From contig JAJDWH010000009.1 in the NCBI GenBank assembly GCA_022825705.1, positions 62,001-126,000 of the forward strand: a stretch of DNA of 64,000 bases, in the 5' to 3' direction. Every line of letters begins with the position of its first letter. The stretch's first letter is position 1. Positions 17,819-28,740 of this stretch are shown here, piece after piece. Source of the stretch: Alphaproteobacteria bacterium. GTDB lineage: Bacteria; Pseudomonadota; Alphaproteobacteria; TMED109. Under the pieces are notes generated by a model. It did no database searches. It saw only the letters and a list, made by a program, of their open reading frames with translations, and was not told the origin of the DNA. Position numbers and translations under genes: made by a program.

Positions 17819-17973
17819 CGTCCGAATCCAGGGAATGGGCTGGTGCCGAAGCAGGACGGCTGACCTTGGGCCCATAACCGCTGTGGGCCATTCAGGGAGT
17901 GACGCGAAGCCGTGCCATGCCCAACCCGATGCTGGCGTCCGTCAGGAGTTCCGGCAGTCCAGCGATGGACCCG

Positions 17974-18369
17974 TCACGACGACGGAGGACGTGAAGGGCG
18001 CGTAACAATCCAGGCGGCGACGAGGCCCAGCATTGCAGCCGTGACGGCATAGGCCCACAGCGGCCACTCGCGCACCAGCACCAGCCACGCCAAGCCCGCC
18101 GAGATCGCGACCAGCGCCATCCCTTTTGCCCACGGCGGAATCACCCGATGGTCCTCCCAGGCTCGCACCAGCGAGCCGAAACGCCGGTGGTGGCGCAGCC
18201 ATCGCCGCCACCGCGGTGCGCTGCGTCCGAAGGCCCACGCCGCCAACAGCAGGAACGGCGTAGTTGGGAACAGAGGCAGCACCAGTCCGAGACCGGCAAA
18301 CCCCACACAGGCCCATCCGATCGCAAGGAACAGCCAGCGGCTGGACTTGCCGGAAGGTACGTTCGTCAT
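17974..18369 (-). CDS. YbaN-like inner-membrane protein (DUF454)
   Basis: This 131-residue protein carries the DUF454 pattern: two hydrophobic segments flanking PLFPTTPFLLLAAWAFGRSAPRW, then LRHHRRFGSLVRAWEDHRVIPPWAK, then two more helices. Four membrane segments are expected. The function of the family is not established. The ATG at 18369 starts MTNVPSGKSSRW; a longer frame to 18402 adds only eleven residues. It stands alone in a region of unrelated genes. Confidence 0.8.
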   Translation of the reverse strand: MTNVPSGKSSRWLFLAIGWACVGFAGLGLVLPLFPTTPFLLLAAWAFGRSAPRWRRWLRHHRRFGSLVRAWEDHRVIPPWAKGMALVAISAGLAWLVLVREWPLWAYAVTAAMLGLVAAWIVTRPSRPPSS

Positions 18370-18718
18370 GGGAACAGTGCTTGCATCGATGTCCCGCAGC
18401 ATCGGCCAACCGATCGGCCCGTCGCAGTCGGGCGGGGCCGCGCCGTGGGAGGAAAGCGTGCTGCGGTCCTGGCTTCAGCGCGCAATCGATGCGCCGACAA
18501 GGCCGCTCCCTGACGGCATGCCGGCCGCCGCGCGATCGGCACGGGCAGACCTTCGAAGCGTTTGCCCGCGAATTTCATGGCGAACGCCGGCGAATGAACC
18601 GTCCTATTCAGGATGGTCTGCCTGCTGAGCCTTGCGCCGCCATAGCAACACAAGGCCTGTGTTCCGCGGTCGCTGGCGGCCCACCGTCTACGCCGGCCAC
18701 TGCGGGTCCGCGGGCCGG
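18370..18718. other. Intergenic region without a recognisable gene
   Basis: These 349 bases separate two leftward genes. Several Arg-rich frames are open on the plus strand, as is common in GC-rich DNA, but none has a start with a ribosome-binding site or resembles a protein family. I see no convincing terminator. Confidence 0.45.
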
Positions 18719-19831
18719 CTAGCGCAGGTAGCCGTACTCCGCCCAGGTGCGATAGCGCTCGTGAAAGGCGAAGTAGGATTCTGCGACCCGCGCGAAATCC
18801 GCATCCTTCGCCGATTCCTCGGCCACGACCTCCTTCCAGCCCTCTCGCATCGCGTCCAAGATCTCGGGAGACCAGCGGTGAAACTGTACCCCTCGATCCG
18901 CCAATTCGGCTAGCGCCTCCGATTGCGCCGCCTCTCCGATCGCAGCACCGCGAACGAAATTGGCTTCACAAACCATCTCTATCTGGGCCTGCTGCACAAG
19001 GGACAGTTCGTTCCAGCGGTCGATCGACACCAACAGCTCAAACAGGCTCGTCTGCTGATGCCACCCCGGGAAGTAGTAGTGCTTGGCCACCTGATAGAAG
19101 CCTTGATTCAGATCGATAACGGGCATGGAGTACTCGGCGGCGTCGATGGCGCCGAGTTCAAGGGCCGGGAAGATGTCGCCGCCGGCCAGCAACTGGGTCG
19201 ATACTCCCAGCTTTTCCATCACCCGCGCGCCAAGCCCAAAGAAGCGCATCTTCAGGCCGCGAAGGTCTTCAATCGACTTGATCTCCTCGCGGAACCAGCC
19301 TGACCCCTCCGGGGAATGCAAGCCGCAATGCATTGCGTGAATGCCGTGGGGCACGTAGAGGTCCCGATACGTCTGCTCGGCTCCATCCGCGTACAGCCAT
19401 CCCAAGTACTCGCCGATCCCGGGGCCGAAGGGGACCGCGGTGAAGAACTGCAGGGCGGGAATCTTGCCGGCCCACAGGCCTGCGGACGCCCAAGCCGCGT
19501 CGATCGAGCCCTGCGACACCGCGTCGAACATCTCGAGCGGAGGCACCAGCGCATTCGGCTCGAAGAACTGGATCCTGACCGTCCCCCCGGTCACCCGATC
19601 AACCTGCTCCACCAGATGGATGCCGAGCTCTCCCTGAATTGGCCACTGGCTCCCGAAAGCGCTCGCCATCTTCCAGCGAATCGGAGCAACGTCTTCGTCG
19701 CCACCGGTGCCCGTGACCCCGGCGGTTTCCGCACCGGGGGCAGCGGACTCCTCAGTATTCCATTGAGATGCGACGAAACCGCCTGCAGCACCCACCAAGA
19801 GCGCAAGCACGACTACAACAGTTCGGCCCAT
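18719..19831 (-). CDS. Lone TRAP-type (DctP) solute-binding protein
   Basis: This 370-residue receptor has a signal or anchor segment (MGRTVVVVLALLVGAAGGFVAS) followed by an acidic Gly/Thr-rich linker of about 35 residues, so it may stay tethered to the inner membrane. The mature part has WKMASAFGSQWPIQGELGIHL, IQFFEPNALVPPLEMFDAVS, and the receptor motif EDLRGLKMRFFGLGARVMEKL, with the ligand-clamping Arg kept. This pattern fits the DctP subgroup that binds 2-oxo acids or lactate-like ligands (TakP-type). No DctQM genes flank it, so it must use a membrane complex encoded elsewhere. The frame is open 44 residues upstream without signal character; ATG 19831 was chosen. Confidence 0.85.
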   Translation of the reverse strand: MGRTVVVVLALLVGAAGGFVASQWNTEESAAPGAETAGVTGTGGDEDVAPIRWKMASAFGSQWPIQGELGIHLVEQVDRVTGGTVRIQFFEPNALVPPLEMFDAVSQGSIDAAWASAGLWAGKIPALQFFTAVPFGPGIGEYLGWLYADGAEQTYRDLYVPHGIHAMHCGLHSPEGSGWFREEIKSIEDLRGLKMRFFGLGARVMEKLGVSTQLLAGGDIFPALELGAIDAAEYSMPVIDLNQGFYQVAKHYYFPGWHQQTSLFELLVSIDRWNELSLVQQAQIEMVCEANFVRGAAIGEAAQSEALAELADRGVQFHRWSPEILDAMREGWKEVVAEESAKDADFARVAESYFAFHERYRTWAEYGYLR

Positions 19832-20414
19832 GACGTTCGCTCCGCTGTTCAAACTGGGCAACGAACGTAACACGCCCACTGCGGCGATCCTTGTTGCAAG
19901 CCGATCGTCGGGCGCCATTCCGGAGACGGCCGTCCTGTCAAACGACGGGCCGATCCCTGGCACGCAAGCGCCGCTAGGGGCGGATCACGGGAGGGCACAT
20001 TCGAGCGGCGCACGACAGTCCTATCCGCGCGCACGCAAATGCTGCGCGGCGTCCGAAAACGGTGCGCCTGCCGCCATGCACGCTGGACGGCGTGCCGGGT
20101 GAGCCACCGGGCACAGTTCCAACGGCAAGCCCACCGGACGGCACGCTTCAGCCCATCAGGATCAATTGTCCGGAAACGGTGTCCGCCATTTCCGCCACAG
20201 CGCCGCTGCTCCTGGCCCGTGCGGCAGGCGGCGCTCCGGAGGCCGGCACCGGGCACCACCCACCCGGCAAATCAGAAGTCGGAGAGCATCTAGATCGTCC
20301 GGCACACACGCCGCGGCGGCGTCCGGACGCAAATCCGCCGCCGATCAAGCGATGACCGGCGGCGGAGTAAGGGCGAGCGGCGGTTCCAAGTCCGCCGCCC
20401 GATGCAGGAAAGCG
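19832..20414. repeat. 583-bp intergenic region with two GC-rich hairpins
   Basis: No gene is supported here. Two hairpins lie close to the glnA stop codon: gcggcgg 20377-20383 pairs with ccgccgc 20392-20398, and tccgccgccg 20334-20343 pairs with cggcggcgga 20357-20366. They follow glnA on the minus strand and are candidate terminators, though without a T-tract. The rest of the region shows only short, Arg/Ala-rich frames. Confidence 0.5.
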
Positions 20415-21827
20415 TCAGACCGAGTAGTACATGTCGAATTCGGCGGGATGTGGCGAATAATCCAGCCGCTGGATCTCCTCACGCCTGAGCTCGATGTAGC
20501 CTTCGATGGCGTCCTTCGAGAACACGCCGCCTTCCGTCAGGAAGTCGTGATCGCTTTCCAGGCAGTCGACGGCTTCCTTCAGGCTCTCCGACAGGGTCGC
20601 GATCCCGCTCCGTTCTTCCGGAGCCAGGTCGTACAGGTTCTTGTCCAGCGGGTCGCCCGGGTGAATCCGGTTGCGAATCCCGTCGAGCCCGGCCATCAGC
20701 ATTGCGGCGAATGCCAAGTACGGATTGGACGAGGGATCAGGGAAGCGAACCTCGACCCGCTTGCCGTTGGGCCCCGTGGTGAAGGGGATCCGGCAGCTTG
20801 CCGACCGGTTCCGGGCCGAGTAGGCCAGGAGTGTCGGTGCCTCGAAGCCCGGAACCAACCGTTTGTAGCTGTTGGTCGTCGGATTCGTGAAGGCGTTCAG
20901 CGTCCGCGCATGCTTGATGATGCCGCCAATGTAGTGCAGGCAAGTCTCGGACAGGCCGGCATACCCGTCGCCAGCAAACAACGGTGCGCCCCCCTTCCAG
21001 ACGGACTGGTGCACGTGCATGCCTGAGCCATTGTCATCGACTACAGGCTTCGGCATGAAGGTCGCAGTCTTGCCGTAGGAATGCGCCACCATGTGGACGC
21101 AGTACTTGTAAATCTGGAGCGAGTCCGCCGCCAGCACCAGGGGACTGAACTTCAATCCGAGTTCGTGCTGGGAAGGCGCCACCTCGTGGTGGTGCTTTTC
21201 CATCTCAAGACCCATCTCCGCCATGGTCGTCACCATCTCGGAGCGGAGATCGGTAGCGGAATCCACCGGCGGGACCGGGAAGTACCCGCCCTTCGCAACC
21301 GGACGGTGACCCACGTTCCCGCCCTCGAACTCCTCGCCGGAATTGTACGGTCCTTCCTCCGAATCGATGCGGTAGAACGTGTGATTCATCGTCACGTCCC
21401 AACGCACGTCGTCGAACACGAAGAACTCGGCCTCAGGCCCGAAATACGCGGTGTCACCGATACCCGACGACTTCAGGAAAGCCTCGGCACGGATCGCAGT
21501 GGAGCGCGGGTCGCGCTCGTAGGCCTCGCCCGTCGTAGGTTCGAGGATGTTGCAGAAAAGGATCAGCGTCGGCTGCGCCGTGAACGGGTCAACAACAGCG
21601 GTGGACGCGTCCGGCATCATGCACATGTCGGACTGACTGATGTCCTTCCAACCCGCGATCGACGAGCCGTCGAACATCACACCGTCGGCAAACGTGTCCT
21701 CGGTGACGACGTTCGCGGTCTGGGATACGTGTTGCCATTTTCCCCGCGGATCCGTGAAACGAAAGTCGACGAACTCGACGTTTTTTTCACGGATCAATTC
21801 GAGAACGTTTTCGACATCAGAAGCCAT
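20415..21827 (-). CDS. glnA: Glutamine synthetase type I
   Basis: GlnA makes glutamine from glutamate, ammonia and ATP and is the main entry point for ammonium. The product is 470 residues, the normal GSI length. Visible landmarks are [17 protein letters not shown] near residue 52, the metal-binding [11 protein letters not shown] (129-139), the ATP-site [12 protein letters not shown] (211-222), [10 protein letters not shown] (266-275) and the adenylylation loop [10 protein letters not shown] with Tyr399. Retention of that Tyr indicates the beta subtype, regulated by GlnE adenylylation. ATG 21827 follows GGAGGGACCAC, a good ribosome-binding site. It lies 66 bases after glnB in the same direction; the two are a single transcription unit behind the sigma-54 promoter near 22300. 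Confidence 0.97.
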   Translation of the reverse strand: MASDVENVLELIREKNVEFVDFRFTDPRGKWQHVSQTANVVTEDTFADGVMFDGSSIAGWKDISQSDMCMMPDASTAVVDPFTAQPTLILFCNILEPTTGEAYERDPRSTAIRAEAFLKSSGIGDTAYFGPEAEFFVFDDVRWDVTMNHTFYRIDSEEGPYNSGEEFEGGNVGHRPVAKGGYFPVPPVDSATDLRSEMVTTMAEMGLEMEKHHHEVAPSQHELGLKFSPLVLAADSLQIYKYCVHMVAHSYGKTATFMPKPVVDDNGSGMHVHQSVWKGGAPLFAGDGYAGLSETCLHYIGGIIKHARTLNAFTNPTTNSYKRLVPGFEAPTLLAYSARNRSASCRIPFTTGPNGKRVEVRFPDPSSNPYLAFAAMLMAGLDGIRNRIHPGDPLDKNLYDLAPEERSGIATLSESLKEAVDCLESDHDFLTEGGVFSKDAIEGYIELRREEIQRLDYSPHPAEFDMYYSV

Positions 21828-21893
21828 GTGGTCCCTCCACGGCATGCTCACAGTTGGGTTGGGAGAACGAGCCGGACGCTGCCGGCAGCGTAG

Positions 21894-22370
<477 letters not shown>

Positions 22371-22506
22371 TTATGCATGTTTTCGCCTAGTTCATGGGCA
22401 CGCTGCTGGGGTGGCGTAACCTACCGAACGTCATCACCAATTGTTGCAGTCCCAACTCCCCCAAGCGATCATGGGCCATGGCGACGGTCGGGCACATTTC
22501 TACGTT

Positions 22507-23424
22507 ATGGACTATTTCGCGCAACAGTTCATTAATGGCATCAGTCTTGGGGCAATCTACGGCCTGATCGCAATCGGTTACACGATGGTCTACGGGATCA
22601 TCGGCATGATCAATTTCGCTCACGGCGAGATCTACATGATCGGGGCCTTCATTGCGCTCATGGTCATGGTCGCCTTCGGGATCGGCGAGGGCGGCCTGGT
22701 CATCGTCGCTCTGCTGTCCGCGCTGCTCGTGTCCATGGCCCTGACCTCGCTGTACGGGTGGGTACTGGAGCGCGTCGCCTACCGCCCGCTCCGGGGGTCG
22801 CAGCGGCTGGCCGCGCTGATCTCGGCAATCGGCATGTCCATTGCGCTCCAGAACTACGTGCAGCTTACGCAGGGCGCCCGTGTCAAGACCCTCCCGCCGA
22901 TCATTCAGGGCGGGTTCGAGTTCCAGTTTGGTGACACCGACTTCATTGTCCGCCTCAGCGCCCTCCAGATCATGATCGTCCTGGTGACCATTGCTCTCAT
23001 GGCCGTGTTCGCGCTGCTGATCGCCCGGACGGCCCTCGGGCGAGCACAGCGCGCCTGCCAGCAAGACCAGAGCATGGCGGCCCTGCTGGGAGTCAACGTG
23101 GACCGGACGATCTCCCTGACGTTCGTGATGGGCGCCGCCCTCGCCTCGGTGGCCGGACTGATGGTCACGCTCTACTACGGTGTCATTGATTTCTTTGTCG
23201 GTTTCATCGCCGGAATCAAGGCCTTTACCGCAGCGGTGCTGGGCGGGATCGGCTCCATTCCCGGGGCCATGCTGGGCGGACTCCTGATCGGTTTCACGGA
23301 AGCGATGTGGTCGGGATATTTCAGTATTGAATACAAGGACGTGGCAACCTTCTCCATCCTGGTGATCGTGCTGATCTTCCTGCCAACCGGTATCCTGGGC
23401 ACGCCTGAAGTGGAGAAGGTGTGA
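22507..23424 (+). CDS. livH: Branched-chain amino acid ABC permease LivH
   Basis: This 305-residue membrane protein is the first of the two permeases of a high-affinity branched-chain amino acid importer. The N-terminus [20 protein letters not shown] and the motifs [22 protein letters not shown] and [17 protein letters not shown] are diagnostic for LivH. The frame is open to 22441 but the family N-terminus begins at ATG 22507, whose ribosome-binding site is weak. It ends in a 4-base overlap with livM (GTGA), and is divergent from glnB, so the two nitrogen operons share the 22.24-22.50 kb control region. Confidence 0.95.
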   Translation: MDYFAQQFINGISLGAIYGLIAIGYTMVYGIIGMINFAHGEIYMIGAFIALMVMVAFGIGEGGLVIVALLSALLVSMALTSLYGWVLERVAYRPLRGSQRLAALISAIGMSIALQNYVQLTQGARVKTLPPIIQGGFEFQFGDTDFIVRLSALQIMIVLVTIALMAVFALLIARTALGRAQRACQQDQSMAALLGVNVDRTISLTFVMGAALASVAGLMVTLYYGVIDFFVGFIAGIKAFTAAVLGGIGSIPGAMLGGLLIGFTEAMWSGYFSIEYKDVATFSILVIVLIFLPTGILGTPEVEKV

Positions 23425-24875
23425 GGCCGCCTTTCGCCTCACCGCTTCTTCGCGACGCGGTGCTGGTTGCGGGAATCGCCGGCGTCCTCGCCTTCCCGTT
23501 CGTCGGCCTGCTGCTGACCACGCAGGGGACTGCGCCGACCCTCAGCACGCGTTTCCCCGAGTTCGCAGGGGCAGTCGTGCTCATCTTTTTCGGGCGCCTG
23601 GGCATCAGCGCCGCGCGCCGCGGCCACAGCCTCTTCCCGATCGTGCTCGGCATTGCGATGGCGACCGTCGGCGCGTTCTCGCTCCTCTTCGAGACCACCG
23701 GCATGGCGGCCGACAGCGCCGCCCCTTGGCATGCGTTCGTGCCCGGCACCTTCCTGGCAACCGTCGCCAGCGCCGGCGGCGTCGCCATCGCCGTCGTTGC
23801 GGGGCGCAACCACCTGCTCCGAGACAGCGTGCCGGTGGCACAGAAACCGCTGCCGATGAAGCAACTGCTGCTGTGGACCGGGATCGCGCTGGCCGGCGTC
23901 GCAATCGTCTTGCCACTGCTGCCTGCGGTCGACCGACGGTTGATCGACGTCGCCACGCTGGTCCTGACCTACGTGATGCTCGGATGGGGTCTCAATATCG
24001 TCGTCGGACTGGCAGGCCTGCTGGACCTCGGTTACGTCGCGTTCTACGCGGTGGGCGCGTACTCGTACGCCCTGCTCTCGGTGACCTTTGGCTGGAGCTT
24101 CTGGGTCTGCCTGCCTCTGGCGGGCGCCCTGGCGGCCCTGTTCGGCATCCTGCTCGGATTTCCCGTGCTGCGGCTCCGCGGCGACTACCTGGCGATCGTC
24201 ACGCTCGGCTTCGGAGAAATGATCCGGATCATCCTGCTCAACTGGTACGATTTCACCAATGGACCGGACGGTATCTCCAACATCGGCCGACCGAGCTTCT
24301 TCGGCTTCCAGTTTGCAGCGAAGCCCGCCGAAGGAACCGAATCGTTTCACACGCTATTCGGCATCGCCTATGACCCCGTGCATCGACTGATCTTTCTGTA
24401 CTACCTGATTCTCGCGCTCGCCCTGCTGACCAACGCGTTCACCCTCCGCATCCGCCGACTGCCCGTCGGGCGGGCATGGGAAGCACTCCGGGAGGACGAG
24501 ATCGCCTGCCGGTCGCTGGGCGTCAATCCCCGCAACACCAAGCTTTCCGCCTTCGCGATCGGCGCCATGTTCGCCGGGTTCGCCGGCTCGTTCTTTGCCA
24601 CCCGGCAGGGATTTGTCAGCCCGGAGAGCTTCACGTTCATCGAATCCGCCATTCTGGTTGCCATCGTCGTACTGGGGGGCATGGGGAGTCAGATCGGCGT
24701 CGCCGTCGCGGCCATCATCCTGGTAGGCCTGCCCGAGTACTTCCGGGAACTGCAGGAGTATCGAATGCTGGCGTTCGGGATGGGCATGGTGCTCATCATG
24801 CTGTGGCGCCCGGGCGGACTCCTCACGCACCGTGAACCCACGATCCGCACGCGCCCTCAGCCCGCCTCGGCATGA
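23421..24875 (+). CDS. livM: Branched-chain amino acid ABC permease LivM
   Basis: LivM is the second permease of the importer. At 484 residues it is longer than a minimal LivM because of an extra N-terminal hydrophobic region of about 150 residues (four or so helices) before the core, which starts near [21 protein letters not shown], a layout common in alphaproteobacteria. Core motifs are [29 protein letters not shown] (given here in parts: [28 protein letters not shown]) and [20 protein letters not shown]. The GTG start overlaps the livH stop by four bases, and the stop overlaps the livG ATG by four bases, indicating translational coupling. Confidence 0.94.
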   Translation: MRPPFASPLLRDAVLVAGIAGVLAFPFVGLLLTTQGTAPTLSTRFPEFAGAVVLIFFGRLGISAARRGHSLFPIVLGIAMATVGAFSLLFETTGMAADSAAPWHAFVPGTFLATVASAGGVAIAVVAGRNHLLRDSVPVAQKPLPMKQLLLWTGIALAGVAIVLPLLPAVDRRLIDVATLVLTYVMLGWGLNIVVGLAGLLDLGYVAFYAVGAYSYALLSVTFGWSFWVCLPLAGALAALFGILLGFPVLRLRGDYLAIVTLGFGEMIRIILLNWYDFTNGPDGISNIGRPSFFGFQFAAKPAEGTESFHTLFGIAYDPVHRLIFLYYLILALALLTNAFTLRIRRLPVGRAWEALREDEIACRSLGVNPRNTKLSAFAIGAMFAGFAGSFFATRQGFVSPESFTFIESAILVAIVVLGGMGSQIGVAVAAIILVGLPEYFRELQEYRMLAFGMGMVLIMLWRPGGLLTHREPTIRTRPQPASA

Positions 24876-25708
24876 ACCCCTCCGCGCTTCTCCAGGTCGA
24901 GCACCTCACCATGCGGTTCGGCGGCCTGGTAGCGGTTGACGACGTGAGCTTCTCGGTCGCGCAAGGCGCCATCCATGCCCTGATTGGCCCCAATGGCGCC
25001 GGCAAGACCACGGTGTTCAACTGCCTGACCGGCTTCTACAAGCCGTCCGTCGGCAGGATCACGCTGAATTCGCCGGAATCCCAGGCCACGTTCCTCCTGG
25101 AACAGATGGACGACTTCCGGATCGTGCGCGATGCGAGGGTCGTGCGCACATTTCAGAATATCCGCACGTTTCCCAAGATGTCCGTCCTCGAGAACCTGAT
25201 GGTGGCACAGCACAACCACCTCATGCGCGCGTCCGGGTGGACGTTCCTCGGCCTCATCGGCGCCCCATCCTTCCGGCACGCCGAGGCCGCGTCCGTGGAG
25301 CGGGCCGAGTACTGGATCGACCGCACCGGGCTGGCCGAATATGCCGACAGCGAGGCCGGCGCCCTCCCCTACGGCGAACAGCGGCGACTGGAGATCGCCC
25401 GCGCCATGTGCTGCGATCCCGTCCTGCTGTGTCTCGACGAGCCGGCGGCCGGCCTCAACCCGAGCGAAACCGAGCAGTTGAGCGAGCTCATCGGGTACAT
25501 CCGTGACCATCATCACATCAGCGTCCTGCTGATCGAACATGACATGTCCATGGTCATGGGAGTTTCCGACCACATCGTGGTGCTGGATTACGGCCAGAAA
25601 ATCGCCGAAGGAACACCTGAGGAAGTCCGCAACGATCCGGCGGTCGTCCAGGCCTACCTGGGCAGCGACGACGACGAGACCGACAACGCCGCGGACACCA
25701 CGACGTGA
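24872..25708 (+). CDS. livG: Branched-chain amino acid ABC ATPase LivG
   Basis: This 278-residue ATPase energises the importer on the cytoplasmic side. Walker A is GPNGAGKTT near residue 40, the signature is [15 protein letters not shown] (LPYG in place of LSGG, as usual for LivG), and Walker B is [34 protein letters not shown] is the typical LivG Q-loop region. The last 20 residues are acidic. Four-base overlaps link it with livM upstream and livF downstream. Confidence 0.95.
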   Translation: MNPSALLQVEHLTMRFGGLVAVDDVSFSVAQGAIHALIGPNGAGKTTVFNCLTGFYKPSVGRITLNSPESQATFLLEQMDDFRIVRDARVVRTFQNIRTFPKMSVLENLMVAQHNHLMRASGWTFLGLIGAPSFRHAEAASVERAEYWIDRTGLAEYADSEAGALPYGEQRRLEIARAMCCDPVLLCLDEPAAGLNPSETEQLSELIGYIRDHHHISVLLIEHDMSMVMGVSDHIVVLDYGQKIAEGTPEEVRNDPAVVQAYLGSDDDETDNAADTTT

Positions 25709-26427
25709 CCCCGTTGCTCAAAGTATCGGGCGTGCGCACGTTCTACGGCGCGATCGAAGCCCTGCGCGGGGTCGACATCGAGGTCGCCGAGGGCGAGATC
25801 GTCACGCTGATCGGCTCGAACGGGGCCGGCAAGTCCACCCTGCTCATGACCATCTGCGGCAATCCGCAGGCCCGCGCCGGCGAGATCCGATTTGCGGACC
25901 GGGACATCACCCGCTTCCGTACTTGGGACATCGTGCGCCTGGGGATCGCCCAGACTCCCGAGGGACGGCGGATCTTTCCGCGCATGACGGTGCTCGAAAA
26001 TCTGCAAATGGGGGCGGTTGCCAATCCTGATGCTGATTTCGATGACGGCGTCCGGCGCGCCTTCGAGTTGTTCCCGGTGCTTGGGCAGCGCCGAAATCAA
26101 AGTGGCGGCACGCTTTCTGGTGGTGAGCAACAAATGCTGGCCATCGCGCGGGCACTCATCAGTCGGCCGAAATTGCTGCTGCTTGATGAGCCGTCGCTGG
26201 GGCTCGCACCGCGGCTGGCCCGGCAGATCTTCGCGGTACTCCGCGAGATCAACCGCGCCAGCGGAACCACGATTTTCCTGGTGGAGCAGAACGCCTACCA
26301 CGCCCTGCGGCTCTGCCACCGGGGATACGTGCTCGCCAACGGCGTGGTCACGCTGGAAGGGACCGGCAGCGAACTGCTGCAAAACCCCGCGGTGCAGGCC
26401 GCCTATCTCGGAGGAACCGGCCAGTGA
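25705..26427 (+). CDS. livF: Branched-chain amino acid ABC ATPase LivF
   Basis: LivF is the partner ATPase of LivG, 240 residues. Walker A is GSNGAGKST near residue 36, the signature is LSGGEQQMLAIARAL and Walker B is LLLLDEPSLGLAP. GIAQTPEGRRIFPRMTVLENL is the conserved segment that distinguishes LivF. The GTG start sits in a GTGA overlap with the livG stop; the stop overlaps the ATG of the next small gene in the same way. Confidence 0.95.
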   Translation: MTPLLKVSGVRTFYGAIEALRGVDIEVAEGEIVTLIGSNGAGKSTLLMTICGNPQARAGEIRFADRDITRFRTWDIVRLGIAQTPEGRRIFPRMTVLENLQMGAVANPDADFDDGVRRAFELFPVLGQRRNQSGGTLSGGEQQMLAIARALISRPKLLLLDEPSLGLAPRLARQIFAVLREINRASGTTIFLVEQNAYHALRLCHRGYVLANGVVTLEGTGSELLQNPAVQAAYLGGTGQ

Positions 26428-26813
26428 CCGAGTCCCTGCTCGGCATGCCGCTCAGCGTCTACGTCGGCTTCACGGTCATCGTGGCAGGGGGTGCGGCATG
26501 GTTTTCTGGCCGGGCTCTGGCACTCGGCTGGAGACCGACGTGGATGGTGGTACCAGCCACCCTGGGACTGGCGCTTGCGGACCGCTTCTTCGTGTGGGCC
26601 CTGTTCGGGGGTGAGTTCTACCCCGTCGCCGGCACGTTTTCAGAGTTTGCCACCCTGCTTGTCCTAGGGCTGCTTGCCCACCGATACACTCGGGCCCGCC
26701 GGATGGTGCAACAGTACCCCTGGCTATACAAGCGCAACGGACCGCTCATGTGGCGGCCCGTGTCCCAGAATTCCGATAGCAAACCGCCGCGTCAGGGTAC
26801 CCTTTCCGACTGA
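26424..26813 (+). CDS. Small membrane protein inside the liv operon (DUF6867-like)
   Basis: This 129-residue protein has three or four membrane segments (LSVYVGFTVIVAGGAAWFSG, MVVPATLGLALADRFFVWAL, TFSEFATLLVLGLLAHRY) and a basic C-terminal tail with RRMVQQYPWLYKRNG. The tail pattern and its location between livF and livK fit the family I know as DUF6867, found in alphaproteobacterial liv operons; I am recalling this rather than checking it. Its coupled overlap with livF suggests a role with the importer, for example assembly or regulation, but no function is established. Confidence 0.78.
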   Translation: MTESLLGMPLSVYVGFTVIVAGGAAWFSGRALALGWRPTWMVVPATLGLALADRFFVWALFGGEFYPVAGTFSEFATLLVLGLLAHRYTRARRMVQQYPWLYKRNGPLMWRPVSQNSDSKPPRQGTLSD

Positions 26814-26882
26814 TATAATGCGGGCACCGGCGCAGTCTGGCGCAATGGCCGCGCGGAGATGCGTCAAGGGAGGAGCTGACCG

Positions 26883-28019
26883 ATGAAGCAGATCATTTAC
26901 GGGATCCTGGTCGCGGTCGCGGCCGTGGTCGTCGTCATCATCGCCATGGACCGCTTTGGTGGGGATGATGGTGATTCCGGCCAACCGATTGAAGTCGCTA
27001 CTGTGGGGCCGCTCACGGGCCAGTACGCGTCGTTCGGTCAGCAACTGGAACAGGGCGGTGCGGCGGCGGTCGCCGACCTGAATGCCCAGGGCGGAGTCCT
27101 CGGGAGACAACTCGTGTTCTCGGCTGAAGACGACGCATGCGATCCGAAGCAGGCGGTCGCAGTCGCCAACAGTCTGGCGTCCAAGGAAGTTCCGATCGTG
27201 ATCGGCCACTTCTGTTCCGGGTCGTCGATCCCTGCATCCAACGTCTATGCCGAGGAAGGGATCGTTCAGATCTCGCCGGCATCCACGAACCCGCAGTTCA
27301 CTGAGCGCGGACTGGACAATGTGTTCCGCACCTGCGGCCGTGACGACGCGCAGGGACTGATTGCCGGTGTCTACCTGGCTGAGAGCCACGGGAGCGACCG
27401 CATTGCCATCGTCCATGACAAGACGGCATACGGTAAGGGCCTGGCGGACGAGACCCGGGCTGCGCTGAACGCCCAGGGTGTCACGGAGGTCCTGTACGAA
27501 GCGTACACGGCGGGTGAAAAAGACTACTCCACGCTGGTATCGAAGCTGAAGCTCGAGCAGATCGACGTGCTCTATGTCGGCGGTTATCACTCCGAAGCCG
27601 GTCTGATCGTGCGCCAGATGCGTGATCAGGGGCTTGACACGCAGCTGATCTCCGGGGATGCGCTGGTGTCGCAGGAATACTGGGCGATTACCGGCGATGC
27701 GGGTGAAGGCACCCGGATGACGTTCTCGCCCGACCCGCGGAACAACCCGGAAGCGGCCGATGTCGTGAAGCGGTTCCGGGAAGAACTGAACTACGAGCCG
27801 GAGGGCTACACGCTGTACACCTACGCGGCGATTCAGGCGTGGGCCCAAGCGGCCGAAAGCGCGGGCTCCCTTGAACCCGATGCCATCAAGGCAGCGCTCA
27901 AGGGCGGCACCTTTGAGACGGTGCTCGGCACCCTGAGCTTCGATGAAAAGGGCGATATCGAGGGCCCGTCGTATGTTTTCTACGAATGGAGCAACGGCGA
28001 TTACCGAGAAGTCAATTAG
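26883..28019 (+). CDS. livK: Branched-chain amino acid binding protein LivK
   Basis: This 378-residue receptor delivers ligand to LivHMGF. An N-terminal hydrophobic segment (IIYGILVAVAAVVVVIIAM) without an obvious cleavage site may act as signal or membrane anchor. The mature domain begins IEVATVGPLTGQYASFGQQL and includes HFCSGSSIPASNVYAEEGIV and HDKTAYGKGLAD, all typical of Leu/Ile/Val receptors. GGGAGGAG lies seven bases before the ATG. It is the last gene of the operon, as shown by a hairpin about 50 bases past its stop. Confidence 0.95.
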   Translation: MKQIIYGILVAVAAVVVVIIAMDRFGGDDGDSGQPIEVATVGPLTGQYASFGQQLEQGGAAAVADLNAQGGVLGRQLVFSAEDDACDPKQAVAVANSLASKEVPIVIGHFCSGSSIPASNVYAEEGIVQISPASTNPQFTERGLDNVFRTCGRDDAQGLIAGVYLAESHGSDRIAIVHDKTAYGKGLADETRAALNAQGVTEVLYEAYTAGEKDYSTLVSKLKLEQIDVLYVGGYHSEAGLIVRQMRDQGLDTQLISGDALVSQEYWAITGDAGEGTRMTFSPDPRNNPEAADVVKRFREELNYEPEGYTLYTYAAIQAWAQAAESAGSLEPDAIKAALKGGTFETVLGTLSFDEKGDIEGPSYVFYEWSNGDYREVN

Positions 28020-28069
28020 CGGCCGGATTCGACTATAAATCCCCGCACGGCGCGGGCGGTACCGACGCT

Positions 28070-28091
28070 GGGCGACTTACCTAAGTCGCCC
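28070..28091 (+). terminator. Hairpin after livK
   Basis: A perfect 10-bp inverted repeat, gggcgactta / taagtcgccc with a 2-base centre, lies between livK and tRNA-Ser. No T-tract follows, so it may be a Rho-assisted terminator or RNA-stabilising stem. Confidence 0.55.
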
Positions 28092-28114
28092 GGCCGGGGC
28101 GCGCCCGGGTCACG

Positions 28115-28204
28115 GGAGGGATGCCGGAGTGGTCGAACGGGGCGGTCTCGAAAACCGTTGTGCGCGTCAGCGTACCGAGGGTTCGAATCCCTCTCCCTCC
28201 GCCA
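28115..28204 (+). tRNA. tRNA-Ser (anticodon CGA)
   Basis: This 90-nt type II tRNA has an acceptor stem GGAGGGA/TCCCTCC, anticodon stem GCGGT/ACCGT with loop CTCGAAA, a long variable arm (TGTGCGCGTCAGCGTACC), T-loop TTCGAAT and encoded CCA. The CGA anticodon reads UCG. Accessory DNA starts soon after its 3' end, as is common for tRNA genes used as integration sites. Confidence 0.97.
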
Positions 28205-28740
28205 TAGCCGTTTCCAATTTTGGGGCGGATTTCATGATTTGTGCTCCTGATTGGCATGGAGACAGACTCAAGGAGTACGAAAAAAAACTGATAGTTAGAG
28301 AATCAAGCCAGACCGGGTTAGATTTTCTGCTTACAAAGATCCCCAACTAAATCGGATCTTTTTTGAAAGGGATTCATCCCTGTCATGGTGCCGTCGAGAG
28401 CGACAGATGGGTTGCCGAACGCACCGCTGGCGCAGGCGTTCTCACCAATCCGAATATTCGAGGACTGACCAATTGACGTCCGTGGTGATGGCGCGGGCCG
28501 CCGGCCGGAAGGCGGCTGATCAGCGAGTGCCCCCGACCTGCCGGCCAGGCCTGCTAGAGATTTTGCGCTTGCAACTTTCCTGAGTACGGACGCGGTCCTG
28601 CGGAGAATCTCTCCACCATTCACTGATCACCCGCTGCTCTGGCTCGCTGAGACCTCCTTCCCGTTCGCCGCGCACGGTCAGGGAAGCAGCAATCAGCGAT
28701 GTGATCCTCTCGATGTATCTGACCAAGAGCAGACAGCCGA
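28205..28740. other. AT-richer intergenic region without a supported gene
   Basis: About 540 bases follow tRNA-Ser. The first 150 are visibly AT-richer than the flanks, with runs such as gaaaaaaaactgatag near 28280. Open frames are present on both strands but none shows a family resemblance or a ribosome-binding site. The composition and the position behind a tRNA gene suggest decayed acquired DNA. Confidence 0.5.

Noticed and set aside
20148-20348. Short ORFs between the lone DctP gene and glnA
   Set aside because: Low-complexity Arg/Ala/Gly frames over GC-rich hairpins; no gene signals.
22387-23442. 351-codon minus-strand frame opposite livH
   Set aside because: His/Asp/Gln-rich antisense shadow of livH, common in GC-rich genes with strong third-position bias.
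28129-28350. 73-codon frame starting inside tRNA-Ser(CGA)
   Set aside because: Its first third is tRNA sequence, and the rest shows no homology or ribosome-binding site.
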